Of a DNA stretch of 64,000 nt, positions 34,586-43,029 are shown piece by piece. The DNA comes from Microbispora triticiradicis. GTDB lineage: Bacteria; Actinomycetota; Actinomycetes; Streptosporangiales; Streptosporangiaceae. Position numbers and translations under genes: made by a program. Where the stretch lies: assembly GCA_003260025.2 (NCBI GenBank), contig QFZU02000024.1, forward strand, positions 23,353 to 87,352, written 5' to 3'. The notes under the pieces are model-generated. The model had not been told where the DNA came from, ran no database searches, and was given only the letters and a program-made list of their open reading frames with translations. Each line of letters opens with the position of its first letter. The stretch's first letter is position 1.

Positions 34586-35125
34586 TCAGGCCCGCGGTGG
34601 GCGCAGGCGGGCCATCTCGGCCGCGATGGCCTCCAGCCTCCAGTGGGCGTTCAGCCCACTGGGGTTGGGCAGCACCCACAGCGCCGTCCCGCCGATCGTC
34701 TCCTCCTGCGGGCCGATCCGGGCGGCGGGGCGCGCGAAGGCGACCCGATAGGCCGACACCCCCGCTACCGCCAGGACGCGGGGCCGGACCTCCGCCACCA
34801 GCCGCGCGAGCCGCTCGCCGCCCACGCGGAGCTCCTCCGGGTCCAGTTCGTCGGCACGGGCGGTCGCCCGGGCCGCGATGTTGGTGATGCCCAGCCCGTA
34901 CGACGGGAGCAGGTGCTGCTCGGACGGCGCGAGCCTGCGTGGCACGAGACCGGACAGGTGCAGGGCGGGCCAGAACCGGTTGCCCGGTCGCGCGAAGTGG
35001 TGACCGGTCGCGGCCGAATAGAGGCTGGGGTTGATCCCGCAGAACAGCACGTCGAGCCGGGGGCCGAGCACGTCCTCGATCGTCGCGTTCCTGGCCGCCT
35101 CGAGGTCGGCCTTGGTGGGGGCCAT
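34586..35125 (-). CDS. mug: Mug-family mismatch-specific uracil/thymine DNA glycosylase
   Basis: A 179-residue DNA repair enzyme removing uracil or thymine opposite guanine. The catalytic block FCGINPSLYSAATGHHFARP has the key Asn32 of the Mug/TDG family. The second motif near the C-terminus, VLPNPSGLNAHW, is the minor-groove insertion loop. The rest (RFWPALHLSGL, YGLGITNIAARATARADEL) is characteristic. It ends 18 bp from the convergent hydrolase. A fragment of another gene lies directly upstream. Confidence 0.93.
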   Translation of the reverse strand: MAPTKADLEAARNATIEDVLGPRLDVLFCGINPSLYSAATGHHFARPGNRFWPALHLSGLVPRRLAPSEQHLLPSYGLGITNIAARATARADELDPEELRVGGERLARLVAEVRPRVLAVAGVSAYRVAFARPAARIGPQEETIGGTALWVLPNPSGLNAHWRLEAIAAEMARLRPPRA

Positions 35126-35134
35126 GCCGCGATG

Positions 35135-35335
35135 CTAGTGCCGCCCGCTCCTGGTCGCGTTCCAGACGGCGCTGGTGCGCAGGTGGTTGTCGTAGAGCTC
35201 CTGAACCTCCAGGAGGGACTCCAGGGGTTGCCTGCCGTAGGCGATGCGCTCCAGTTGACGGAAGTACTCGAAGCGCTCCACGCCCGGTGTGACGACGATG
35301 AGGATGTCGGCCAACAGTGGTGCGACGGGTGCGGG
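35135..35335 (-). pseudogene. C-terminal fragment of an unknown (perhaps cupin) protein
   Basis: Before a TAG stop at 35135-35137 the minus strand reads LLADILIVVTPGVERFEYFR, QLERIAYGRQPLESLLEVQE and LYDNHLRTSAVWNATRSGRH, a coherent protein tail with typical codon use but no proper start and no upstream domain. It resembles the C-terminal tails of actinomycete cupin proteins, tentatively. The upstream part appears replaced by the DUF4267 gene. Confidence 0.45.
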
Positions 35336-35337
35336 TG

Positions 35338-35709
35338 TCAGACGGCGAAGAGCAGGGCGGCACTGATGAGCACGATCACGGCGGTCGCGAAGTGGATGCC
35401 GAAGGCGACCGCCCGGGTGCCGCCGTTGCGCAGCACGATCAGGGTGTCGCCCAGGGGCAACAGAGCGACGATCAGCATGTACCAGGCCTCGGCGCGGGCG
35501 CCGGCGAAGGCCAGCAGGGCCAGGCCCAGCAGACCGTAGCCCCCGTCACGCAGGCCCTTGATCGTCAGGTAGGCGACGTCGCCGTCCTTCTTGGCCGGGA
35601 CGCCGTAGCCGGCGGCCGCCGCGTGGGGCGCGAACAGGAAACGGGCTCCGATGAACAGGACGAACAGGTTGAGGACGACGGCGAGGCCGTACGCGATGGG
35701 GGTGAGCAT
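35338..35709 (-). CDS. DUF4267-type small membrane protein
   Basis: A 123-residue protein with four hydrophobic spans (IAYGLAVVLNLFVLFIGARF, GGYGLLGLALLAFAGARAEA, WYMLIVALLPLGDTLIVLRN, GIHFATAVIVLISAALLFAV) and the loop FLFAPHAAAAGYGVPAKKDG seen in DUF4267 proteins. Function unknown. It is divergent from a TetR gene, and the intergenic region holds paired operator repeats, so it is the likely target of that regulator. Confidence 0.8.
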   Translation of the reverse strand: MLTPIAYGLAVVLNLFVLFIGARFLFAPHAAAAGYGVPAKKDGDVAYLTIKGLRDGGYGLLGLALLAFAGARAEAWYMLIVALLPLGDTLIVLRNGGTRAVAFGIHFATAVIVLISAALLFAV

Positions 35710-35724
35710 GTCTCTCTCCGGGAA

Positions 35725-35787
35725 CTAGCAGCGCTAGGAACAATAATGACGCTAGCAGAGCATCGCCATAAACGCTAGCGCTGCTAG
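35725..35787. promoter_or_regulatory. Paired TetR operators
   Basis: CTAGCAGCGCTAG (35725-35737) and its exact inverse CTAGCGCTGCTAG (35775-35787) each have perfect 5-bp arms CTAGC/GCTAG. A half-site GCTAGCAG lies between them at about 35751-35758. They fill the 87-bp gap between the membrane-protein gene and the TetR gene. Strong candidates for TetR binding and autoregulation. Confidence 0.75.
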
Positions 35788-35796
35788 AGTTCGGGC

Positions 35797-36369
35797 ATGT
35801 CGATCCAGTCACGCAGGGAGCGGGAGCGCGCCGAGCGGGAGAAGCTGATCATCACGGCGGCCCGGGAGCTGGCCGAGGCCGAGGGCTGGGAAGCGGTCAC
35901 GACCCGGCGGCTGGCCGAGCGCGTCGAGTACAGCCAGCCGGTGCTCTACAGCCACTTCAAGGGCAAGGACGCGATCATGGCGGCCGTCGCCGTGGAGGGC
36001 TGCGCCGACCTGGCCGTGGACCTGCGCGCGGCCAGGACCGCGGCGCCGGACGCCCGCCGCGCCATCGCCGGCGTCAGCGCGGCCTACATGGCCTTCGCCG
36101 ACCGGCACCCGGCCCTCTACGACGTGATGTTCAGCCAGATCGTCCCGCTGCCGTTCGCCACCCCCGAGGCGCCGCCCGCCCTGCAGGCGGCCTTCGGCGA
36201 GCTGGCCGAGGCCGTCCGCCCCTACTCGGGCGGCGACAGCCTGGGCGCGCTGACCGAGACCTTCTGGGCGGCCCTGCACGGCCTGGTGACCCTCATGCGC
36301 GGCGGGCGGCTGCCGCGCGAGCACCACGAGCTCAGGCTCAGTCTGTTCCTGGCCCGCTTCACGGGCTGA
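35797..36369 (+). CDS. TetR-family transcriptional regulator
   Basis: A 190-residue TetR regulator. The DNA-binding domain is at residues 15-65 (KLIITAARELAEAEGWEAVT, TRRLAERVEYSQPVLYSHFK), followed by a helical ligand domain of the TetR_C_33-like kind (AYMAFADRHPALYDVMFS). It is divergent from the DUF4267 membrane-protein gene, with two inverted CTAGC operators between them, so it probably represses both. The inducer is unknown. Confidence 0.92.
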   Translation: MSIQSRRERERAEREKLIITAARELAEAEGWEAVTTRRLAERVEYSQPVLYSHFKGKDAIMAAVAVEGCADLAVDLRAARTAAPDARRAIAGVSAAYMAFADRHPALYDVMFSQIVPLPFATPEAPPALQAAFGELAEAVRPYSGGDSLGALTETFWAALHGLVTLMRGGRLPREHHELRLSLFLARFTG

Positions 36370-36384
36370 ACCCCGCCGCCGGGT

Positions 36385-36399
36385 CTCGGGAAGCCCGAG
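36385..36399. terminator. Short hairpin after the TetR gene
   Basis: CTCGGG and CCCGAG pair around AAG, 15 bp after the TetR stop. A small, T-less hairpin; possible terminator. Confidence 0.4.
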
Positions 36400-36494
36400 G
36401 CGGTCGCCCCGCCCCCTCGGCAGCAAGGAGGACGCCCTCCTGTACGGCGAGTCAGTTGAGCCCTGGCCCGCTGAACCGTGTCCCGCTGAACCCG

Positions 36495-36544
36495 GCCCCC
36501 GGGTACGGCTCCCGTCGCGTGAGCGGAAGGACGTACCCGGGGGC
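36495..36544. terminator. Long inverted repeat after the RNA-repair operon
   Basis: GCCCCCGGGTACG (36495-36507) and CGTACCCGGGGGC (36532-36544) are a perfect 13-bp inverted repeat with a 24-nt loop, 10 bp beyond the stop of the leftward Pnkp gene. Likely the operon terminator. Confidence 0.65.
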
Positions 36545-36553
36545 TGTCCGGTC

Positions 36554-39121
36554 TCACAGACGGGGGTCGACCGGCTCCGACTCGAGGGCGAGCACGGCGA
36601 AGACCGCCTCGTGGACCCGCCAGAGCGGCTCCCCCTCCGCGAGGCGCGCCAGCGCCTCCAGCCCGAGCGCGTGCTCCCGCAGCGCCAGCGAGCGCTTCCT
36701 GCCGGTGAACCTGCGGCGCAGCAGGCCGAGCGACTCGGTGTAGTCGGGGCCGTAGACGATCCGCAGGTACTCCCGGCCGCGCACCTTCACGCCGGGCTGC
36801 GCCCTCGCCGGCCGCGGCGCGTCCTCGGGCCTTTCGCCGGCCGGGCCGGCCTCCCGAACCCCGGCCGGAGGCGCCCCGGTCACCGGAACGGGGGTGAAGG
36901 ACGCGGGCTTGACCACCATTCCCTCGCCCCCGGCCTCGGTCAGGTCCGTCCACCACGCCACGGCCGCGTCGCGCTCCTCCGGTACGCCCAGGTCGACGAA
37001 CCGGTGACGGGTCGCGGTGACGAGCGGGGAGTCGATCAGGCCGAGGGTCTTCAGGTGCCATTCGTGCGGCTCGTCCACCGCCGTCGCCCTGCCCTCGCAG
37101 GCGAGGATCTGGAATGGTGCGAGCCGTACGCCGTCGAGACCCGAAACCGGCCCGCAGTAACGGGCATAGGCGTCGCGGAACAGGGCAGCGTTGTGAGCGC
37201 GGCGGCGGGTGCGGTCGAGCAGAGCGCCTACATCCAGGCCACGTTCCGCCGCCGTCTCAAGCATCGCGACCGCCGCGGGCAGCGACGCCCGCGCGGCCGC
37301 TCCCACCGAGGCGTACTGGTCGCGGATCAGGCCCTCGGCCTTGGCCGACCAGGGCAGCAGCTCGCAGTCGAGCGCCACCCAGTCGGTGTCCAGCGCCTCC
37401 CACAGCGGCGCGCACGCCTCGCGCAGCCGGTCCACCAGTTCCGGCATGCGCGTGTCGAAGAAGGGCCGGCCCGTGCGGGTGTAGACGCTGCCCGCCGTGC
37501 CGTCGGCGATTCCGAAACGGCGCGCCGCCGCCTCCGGCGTCCGCGCCAGCACGGCGATCGCCCGCGAGCCCATGTGCTTCTCCTCGCACACGACCCGTGA
37601 CACCCCCGCGCGGGCGAACTCCTCGAACGCCTCGGCCGGGTGCTCCAGGTAGCCGTCCAGCGTGGAGGTCTCCGGCGGCGCCATGGTCGGCGGAAGGTAG
37701 ACCAGCCAGCGGGGGTCCACGGCGAACCGGCTCATGATCTCCAGCGCGGCGCGGGAGTTCTCCTCCGCGATCCTGATCCGGCCGCCGAACCGCGTCTCCA
37801 CGAAACGGGTGCCGTCCACGTCGCCGATGTCGAGCACGCCCGGGTCGCGGGCGGGCGGCCGCGCGGTCAGCGGGCGCACGGGCTCGTACCAGACCTGCTC
37901 GGCCGGGACAGACACCAGCTCCCTCTCCGGGTAGCGCAGCGCGGTCAGCCGCCCGCCGAAGACGGCGCCGGTGTCGAGGCAGATCGTGTTGTTGACCCAC
38001 TCCGGCTCGGGCACCGGGGTGTGGCCGTAGACGACCATCGCGCGGCCCCGGTAGTCGTCCGCCCAGGGATAGCGCACCGGCAGGCCGTACTCGTCGGTCT
38101 CCCCGGTCGTGTCGCCGTACAGGGCGAACGACCGCACCCGTGCGGAGGCGCGCCCGTGGTAGGCCTCCTTGAGCCCGGCGTGCGCGACGACCAGCCTGCC
38201 CCCGTCGAGGCGGTAGTGGCTGATCAGGCCGTCCATGAACGTCCGGGCGGCCGCGCGGAACTCCGCCGGCTCGGCGTCGAGCTGCTCCAGCGACCGCTCC
38301 AGGCCGTGCGCGACCCGCACCTTGCGGCCGTCCAGGGCCCGCACCAGCTTCCGCTCGTGGTTGCCGGACACGCACAGCGCGGTACCCGCCGCGACCATGC
38401 CCATGACCAGCCGCAGCACCCCGGGCGTGTCCGGGCCGCGGTCCACGAGGTCGCCGACGAAGACCGCCGTACGGCCCTCGGGGTGGACCGCGCCGTCCGG
38501 CCCGACCTCCCAGCCGAGCCTGGTCAGCAGCGACTCCAGCTCCGCCCGGCAGCCGTGCACGTCGCCGATGACGTCGAACGGCCCGGTGAGGTGGGTCCTG
38601 TCGGTCCACGCCTTCTCGCGCGTGACGGTGACGTCGTCGATCTCGTCGCCGCTCAGGACGTGCACCCGGCGGAAACCGTCCCTGGAGATCTTGCCGAGCG
38701 ACCGGCGCAGCTCCCTGCGCTGCCGCGTGATGACGTGCGGCCCGAAGGCCCGGTCGGGCCGGGCCGCGTTGCGGGCGCGGGCCACCTCCTCGGACACGTC
38801 GAGCACGATCGCGTCGGCGAGCACGTCGTGCGACCTGGCCAGCTCGATCAGCCGCTTGCGGGCCTCCCACTGCACGTTGGTCGCGTCGACCACCGTGAGC
38901 AGGCCGCGCCGCAGGCGGACGCCCACGATGTGGTGGAGCAGGTCGAACGCCTCGGACGTCGCCGTCTGGTCGTTCTCGTCGTCCGAGACCAGGCCGCGGC
39001 AGAAGTCGGAGGAGACGACCTGGGTGGGCGCGAAGTGCCGGGCGGCGAACGTCGACTTGCCGCTGCCGGAGACGCCCACCAGCACCACCAGCGACAGCTC
39101 CGGCACGCTGACCTCCGTCAC
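36554..39121 (-). CDS. pnkp: Bacterial polynucleotide kinase-phosphatase-ligase (Pnkp)
   Basis: Repairs cleaved RNA together with Hen1. The 855 residues contain three modules. The first is an N-terminal 5'-kinase with P-loop GVSGSGKST (16-24). The second is a central 2',3'-phosphatase of the calcineurin type: GDVHGC (186-191), GDLVDRG (223-229) and GNHE (253-256). The third is a C-terminal adenylyltransferase with the nucleotidyl lysine Lys515 in EKHMGSRA. All active-site motifs are intact. The GTG at 39121 overlaps the hen1 stop (GTGA) and gives MTEVSVPELSLVVLVG directly before the P-loop. The operon is hen1-pnkp, the usual arrangement. Expected role: sealing tRNAs cut by ribotoxins and protecting them by 2'-O-methylation. 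Confidence 0.95.
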   Translation of the reverse strand: MTEVSVPELSLVVLVGVSGSGKSTFAARHFAPTQVVSSDFCRGLVSDDENDQTATSEAFDLLHHIVGVRLRRGLLTVVDATNVQWEARKRLIELARSHDVLADAIVLDVSEEVARARNAARPDRAFGPHVITRQRRELRRSLGKISRDGFRRVHVLSGDEIDDVTVTREKAWTDRTHLTGPFDVIGDVHGCRAELESLLTRLGWEVGPDGAVHPEGRTAVFVGDLVDRGPDTPGVLRLVMGMVAAGTALCVSGNHERKLVRALDGRKVRVAHGLERSLEQLDAEPAEFRAAARTFMDGLISHYRLDGGRLVVAHAGLKEAYHGRASARVRSFALYGDTTGETDEYGLPVRYPWADDYRGRAMVVYGHTPVPEPEWVNNTICLDTGAVFGGRLTALRYPERELVSVPAEQVWYEPVRPLTARPPARDPGVLDIGDVDGTRFVETRFGGRIRIAEENSRAALEIMSRFAVDPRWLVYLPPTMAPPETSTLDGYLEHPAEAFEEFARAGVSRVVCEEKHMGSRAIAVLARTPEAAARRFGIADGTAGSVYTRTGRPFFDTRMPELVDRLREACAPLWEALDTDWVALDCELLPWSAKAEGLIRDQYASVGAAARASLPAAVAMLETAAERGLDVGALLDRTRRRAHNAALFRDAYARYCGPVSGLDGVRLAPFQILACEGRATAVDEPHEWHLKTLGLIDSPLVTATRHRFVDLGVPEERDAAVAWWTDLTEAGGEGMVVKPASFTPVPVTGAPPAGVREAGPAGERPEDAPRPARAQPGVKVRGREYLRIVYGPDYTESLGLLRRRFTGRKRSLALREHALGLEALARLAEGEPLWRVHEAVFAVLALESEPVDPRL

Positions 39122-40671
39122 GGCCGCTCCTCCCTCCTGCCGAAGACCACCATCTGGGTCGGCGGGCCCACCTCGGGGTCGTCCTCGCCGACCGGCCGCA
39201 GATCGGCCGTGTATCCGTACGCGGCGCAGACGCCCGCGACCCACCGCTCGAACTCCGCGCGGGTCCACTCGAACCGGTGGTCGGGGTGCCGCCGGTCGCC
39301 CGCCAGGAACTCGTACCTGACGTTGTGCTCCACGTTGGGAGTCGTCACGATCACGTGGGACGGCCTGGCCGTGCCGAAGACCACCCGTTCGAGGGCGGGC
39401 AGCCGCGGCGGGTCCACGTGCTCGACGACCTCCATCAGCACCGCGGCGTCGTACCCGGCCAGGCGCGCGTCGGTGTACGTCAGCGAGCCCTGGAAGAGCG
39501 TGAAGCGGGCGCGCACGGCGTCCGGCATCCGGTCGGTGCGCAGACGGCGCCCCGCCAGTGCCAGCGCGCGGGCCGACACGTCCATGCCGGTCACCCGGGT
39601 GAGGGCGGGGTCGCGCAGCAGGACGCCGAGCAGCTGTCCCGAGCCGCAGCCCAGGTCGATCACCGAGCGCGCGCCGATCTCCGTCAGCACCGCGGCGACC
39701 GCGTCCCGGCGCAGGGTGTTCAGCGGCACCCGGGCCTCGGCGGGCTCACTCCCGGCACCGCTGTCGTTCCCGAGACCGCTGTCGTTCCCGAGACCGCTGT
39801 CATCGCCGGGGCCGGGCCGCTCGGTGGTCCCGGGCAGCTCGGTGATCCCGGTGGCCTCTGGGGTCTCGGCGGGCTCGGGGGTCTCGGTGCCCGGCTCCTC
39901 CTCGACCGGTGGCTCCAGGGCCTCCTCGACGTCGTCGCCGACCTCCGCCAGGCGCGCGAACGCGTCGCGCGTCAGCGCGTTGCGCCGGCCGAGGTAGCGC
40001 CGGGTGATCAGTGCCTTGTCCGGATGCCCGGCGAGCCATCCCTCACCGGCGCGGACGAGCTTGTCGACCTCGTCGCCGGCCAGCCAGTAGTGCTTGGCGT
40101 CGTCGAGCACCGGGAGCAGGACGTACAGGTGGTTGAGCGCGTCGGCCAGGCGCACCCGCCCCCGCAGCGCGAGCCGTACGTACCGGGAGTCGCCCCATTC
40201 GGGGAAGCCGGGATCCAGCGGTACGGCCTCGGCGTCGACCTCCCAGCCCAGCGGCGCGAACAGCCGCCGCGCGAGGTCGGACCCGCCCCGGCAGGGCAGC
40301 GCGGGCAGCGTGATCTCCAGCGGGATCGCCGAGTCGGCGAGGTCCTGCCGGGAGGCGCAGCGCCCGGTCCGCGCGGTGCGGAACACGTCGGCGAGCGCCG
40401 ACGCCAGCAGCGACGACGCGGCGTACGGCCGGTCGTTGACGTACTGGCTCAGCGAGAAGTCGGGCGAGGACGAGCCCCGCGAGCGCGCCAGCCGGACGGG
40501 GTCGACCTCCAGGAGCAGCGCCGCCGTGCAGCGGTCCCCGTCCGCCTCCGGGTAGAAGACCCGCGCGGTGCCGAACGACCGCCCGAACTCCTGCACCCGG
40601 CCGGGATGCTTGTGCAGGAGGTAACCGAGGTCCGTGGCGGGCCGCATGGTCGTCGTGATCGTCAGGAGCAC
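39118..40671 (-). CDS. hen1: Hen1, 3'-terminal RNA ribose 2'-O-methyltransferase
   Basis: Methylates the 2'-OH at the break before Pnkp seals the RNA, which blocks repeat cutting. The 517-residue protein has the bacterial Hen1 N-terminal ligase-activating domain (from MLLTITTTMRPATDLGYLLH) and a C-terminal methyltransferase domain with SAM motif VIDLGCGSGQLLG (337-349). The metal-binding set is Glu414, Glu417, His418 (EVVEHV) and His449 (TTPNVEHN). A low-complexity acidic linker (about 250-310) joins them and includes a tandem NDSGLG repeat. The GTG at 40671 is chosen since it reproduces the conserved family N-terminus, although no ribosome site is evident. Confidence 0.95.
   Translation of the reverse strand: MLLTITTTMRPATDLGYLLHKHPGRVQEFGRSFGTARVFYPEADGDRCTAALLLEVDPVRLARSRGSSSPDFSLSQYVNDRPYAASSLLASALADVFRTARTGRCASRQDLADSAIPLEITLPALPCRGGSDLARRLFAPLGWEVDAEAVPLDPGFPEWGDSRYVRLALRGRVRLADALNHLYVLLPVLDDAKHYWLAGDEVDKLVRAGEGWLAGHPDKALITRRYLGRRNALTRDAFARLAEVGDDVEEALEPPVEEEPGTETPEPAETPEATGITELPGTTERPGPGDDSGLGNDSGLGNDSGAGSEPAEARVPLNTLRRDAVAAVLTEIGARSVIDLGCGSGQLLGVLLRDPALTRVTGMDVSARALALAGRRLRTDRMPDAVRARFTLFQGSLTYTDARLAGYDAAVLMEVVEHVDPPRLPALERVVFGTARPSHVIVTTPNVEHNVRYEFLAGDRRHPDHRFEWTRAEFERWVAGVCAAYGYTADLRPVGEDDPEVGPPTQMVVFGRREERP
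39751..39804. repeat. 18-bp tandem repeat within hen1 linker
   Basis: Three consecutive 18-bp units (39751-39768, 39769-39786, 39787-39804) based on CCCGAGACCGCTGTCGTT differ at only a few positions. They encode GLGNDS-type hexapeptides in the linker between the two Hen1 domains. Copy number may vary among strains without harming the frame. Confidence 0.85.
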
Positions 40672-40716
40672 CCGGCAAAGTGTGCCGGATGCCCCCTTTC
40701 ACCGGCTACCGGCTTT

Positions 40717-41634
40717 TCAGACGTGCGGCAGCACCTCGGTGGCGATCAACTCCAGGTGCTCCAGGTCGTCGAGGTCGAGGATCTGAAGGTAGAGACGCTC
40801 CGCGCCCATCTCGGCGAACCGGCCGATCTTGTCGATGACCTCCTGCGGGGTGCCGGCCAGGCCGTTGACACGCAGTTCGCCGACCTCCCGGCCGACGGCG
40901 GCGGCCCGCCGGGCGACCTCCGCCTCGTCCCGGCCCACGACGGCGATCTGCGCCGCCGACAGCAGGACGGTCTCCCGCTCCGCCGCCTCGCACGCCGCCC
41001 TGACCCGGTCGAAGGCGGCGGCGGTGTCCTCGGGCAGGAGGAACGGCACGTTGTACTCGTCGGCGAACCGCGCGACCAGCCGCGGGGTCCGCTTGGCGCC
41101 CCCGCCGCCTACGATCAGGGGCGGCCGCGGCCGCTGCGCCGGCTTCGGCAGCCCGGGCGAGTCCACCAGCCGATAGTGCGCGCCGTCGAAGGAGAACGGC
41201 TTCGCCGCCGCCCACAGCCCGGTGACGATCTCGAGCTGCTCCTCGAAGCGCTCGAACCGCTCACCCAGCGGAGGGAACGGGATGCCGTACGCCGTGTGCT
41301 CCTCCTCGAACCAGCCGGTGCCGAGGCCCAGTTCGACGCGCCCGCCGCTCATCTGGTCCACCTGGGCGACGCTGATCGCCAGCGGGCCGGGCAGCCGGAA
41401 CGTCCCGGCGGTCACCAGCGTGCCCAGCCGGATGCGCGAGGTCTCCCGGGCGAGCCCAGCCAGGGTGATCCAGGCGTCGGTGGGACCCGGCCCCGGGTCG
41501 CCGTCTCCCATCCGCAGGTAATGGTCGGACCGGAAGAAGGCGTCGAATCCGAGGCGTTCGGCCGTCTGCGCCACCCGGAGCAGGTCCTCGTAGGTCGCGC
41601 CCTGCTGCGGCTCGGTGAAGATCCTCAATTTCAT
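40717..41634 (-). CDS. LLM-class (F420-dependent type) oxidoreductase
   Basis: A 305-residue luciferase-like TIM-barrel protein. It begins MKLRIFTEPQQGATYEDLLR, has the LRETSRIRLGTLVT-like strand (ARETSRIRLGTLVTAGTFRL), the GRVELGLGTGWFEEEHTAYG block that marks F420-dependent members, and the PPLIVGGGGAKRTPRLVARF strand. Such enzymes reduce or oxidise diverse substrates with coenzyme F420 in actinomycetes. The substrate is unknown. It stands alone, 45 bp from the hen1 start side and 81 bp from the methyltransferase gene. Confidence 0.88.
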   Translation of the reverse strand: MKLRIFTEPQQGATYEDLLRVAQTAERLGFDAFFRSDHYLRMGDGDPGPGPTDAWITLAGLARETSRIRLGTLVTAGTFRLPGPLAISVAQVDQMSGGRVELGLGTGWFEEEHTAYGIPFPPLGERFERFEEQLEIVTGLWAAAKPFSFDGAHYRLVDSPGLPKPAQRPRPPLIVGGGGAKRTPRLVARFADEYNVPFLLPEDTAAAFDRVRAACEAAERETVLLSAAQIAVVGRDEAEVARRAAAVGREVGELRVNGLAGTPQEVIDKIGRFAEMGAERLYLQILDLDDLEHLELIATEVLPHV

Positions 41635-41715
41635 CCGTCCATTATCCCGCTTTCGGGATATCCCGCCTCGTGCGCCCCGGCTCGCCGGAGCGCGTGAGGC
41701 ACGGGCGGGACCGGA

Positions 41716-43029
41716 TTACTCCCGCACGAGCAGCGCCACGCACTCGACGTGGTGGGTCATCGGATACTGGTCGAACGCCCGCAGGTTCTCCAGGCGGTAG
41801 CCGTACGGCGCGAACCACGCGATGTCCCGCGCCAGGGTGGCGGGGTCGCACGAGACGTAGACGACCCGCGGGGCCTCCAGGCGCGCGACGCGCTCGACGA
41901 CCTGGCGGCCAAGGCCCGCGCGGGGCGGGTCGGCGACCACCAGGTCGGCCCGCTCGATCCCGAGCCGGTCGAGGGCCTCCTCGACCTTTCCCCGCTCGAT
42001 CTGCGCCTGCGGCAGGTCGCGCAGGTTGATCCGGGCGTCCTGGACGGCCTGCGGATCCGACTCGACGCCGAGCACGGCGCCCTCCGGGCCGACCCCCTCG
42101 GCCAGGCCGGCGGCGAACAGACCGGCACCGCAGTAGAGGTCGAGGGCCCACTCCCCCGGCTCGGGACGGCCGAGGTCGAGCACCGCGCCGAGCAGTGTGG
42201 CCGCCGCGCCGGGGTGGACCTGCCAGAACCCGCTCGCGGTGACCCGGTAGTCCCGCTCCCCCACCCGCTCGGTCAGCGAGGCCCGGCCGCGCAGCGCGCG
42301 GGTCCCCCGCCTGCCCTCGTCGAGGAGGACCGCGGCGTCCACGTCCGGGATCGTCGCCCTGCGGTGCGGCAGGGGCTCGACGATCACGGCCCGGTCCCCG
42401 CCGGAGGCCGCCACCACCTCCACCGAGGAGGCTCCGGGCCAGGCGAGCCGTTCCACCCCGGCCTCCTCGACGGCGGGATGGGCGATGAGGCAGCCGGTGA
42501 TGTGCTCGATCTCGTGCGACCTGTGCCTGCGCAGCCCGGCCGAGCCGTCCCGGTCGACGGCGAACTGCACCCGGGTGCGCCAGCCGAGGCCGTCCGGCGC
42601 CCCCGGCACCTCCTCGACCACGACCTTGTGGTCCAGCCCGGCCAGGCGCCGCAACTGCTCGGCGACGACGTCGGCCTTGAGCCGGCGCTGCGCCTCCAGT
42701 GACGCGTGCTGCCAGTCGCACCCGCCGCACCGGCCGGGGCCGGCGAACGGGCAGGGCGGCGTCACCCGGTCCGGTGAGGCCTCCAGGATCTCGACCGCGT
42801 CGGCCCGCAGGAACCGGGTGGTCTCCTCGGTGACCTCGGCCACGACCCGCTCGCCCGGCAGCGCGTGCCGGACGAACACGACCCGGCCCTCGTGCCTGGC
42901 CACGCACCAGCCGCCGTTGGCGACGGCGCCCACGGTCAGTTCGAGCCGCGCGGGGTGCGTCCCGCCCGGCTCCTGCGGTGCCGTGCTGCCGTTCCCGTTC
43001 ATCCGGCCGGCCCCTTTCGTATCGGTCAT
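41716..43029 (-). CDS. TrmA/RlmD-family class I SAM-dependent RNA uridine-C5 methyltransferase
   Basis: A 437-residue enzyme with an N-terminal TRAM domain (LTVGAVANGGWCVARHEGRV). An iron-sulfur site is formed by Cys93, Cys101 and Cys104 (PPCPFAGPGRCGGCDW) with a likely fourth ligand, Cys180. The methyltransferase domain has ALDLYCGAGLFAAGLA and DPPRAGLG, and the catalytic nucleophile is Cys394 in YVSCDPATLARD. It would methylate a uridine in tRNA or 23S rRNA; which one is not clear. The ATG at 43029 overlaps the transporter stop (ATGA); the ATG at 43002 is an alternative. Position and partner match Rv2689c of M. tuberculosis. Confidence 0.92.
   Translation of the reverse strand: MTDTKGAGRMNGNGSTAPQEPGGTHPARLELTVGAVANGGWCVARHEGRVVFVRHALPGERVVAEVTEETTRFLRADAVEILEASPDRVTPPCPFAGPGRCGGCDWQHASLEAQRRLKADVVAEQLRRLAGLDHKVVVEEVPGAPDGLGWRTRVQFAVDRDGSAGLRRHRSHEIEHITGCLIAHPAVEEAGVERLAWPGASSVEVVAASGGDRAVIVEPLPHRRATIPDVDAAVLLDEGRRGTRALRGRASLTERVGERDYRVTASGFWQVHPGAAATLLGAVLDLGRPEPGEWALDLYCGAGLFAAGLAEGVGPEGAVLGVESDPQAVQDARINLRDLPQAQIERGKVEEALDRLGIERADLVVADPPRAGLGRQVVERVARLEAPRVVYVSCDPATLARDIAWFAPYGYRLENLRAFDQYPMTHHVECVALLVRE

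Noticed and set aside
36554..39268. A longer Pnkp starting at 39268
   Set aside because: The added residues are an antisense/off-frame shadow of the hen1 3' end; GTG 39121 overlaps the hen1 stop and begins at the kinase domain.
39751..39804. CRISPR-like array at the 18-bp repeats
   Set aside because: The units are directly contiguous, have no spacers, and encode a protein linker.
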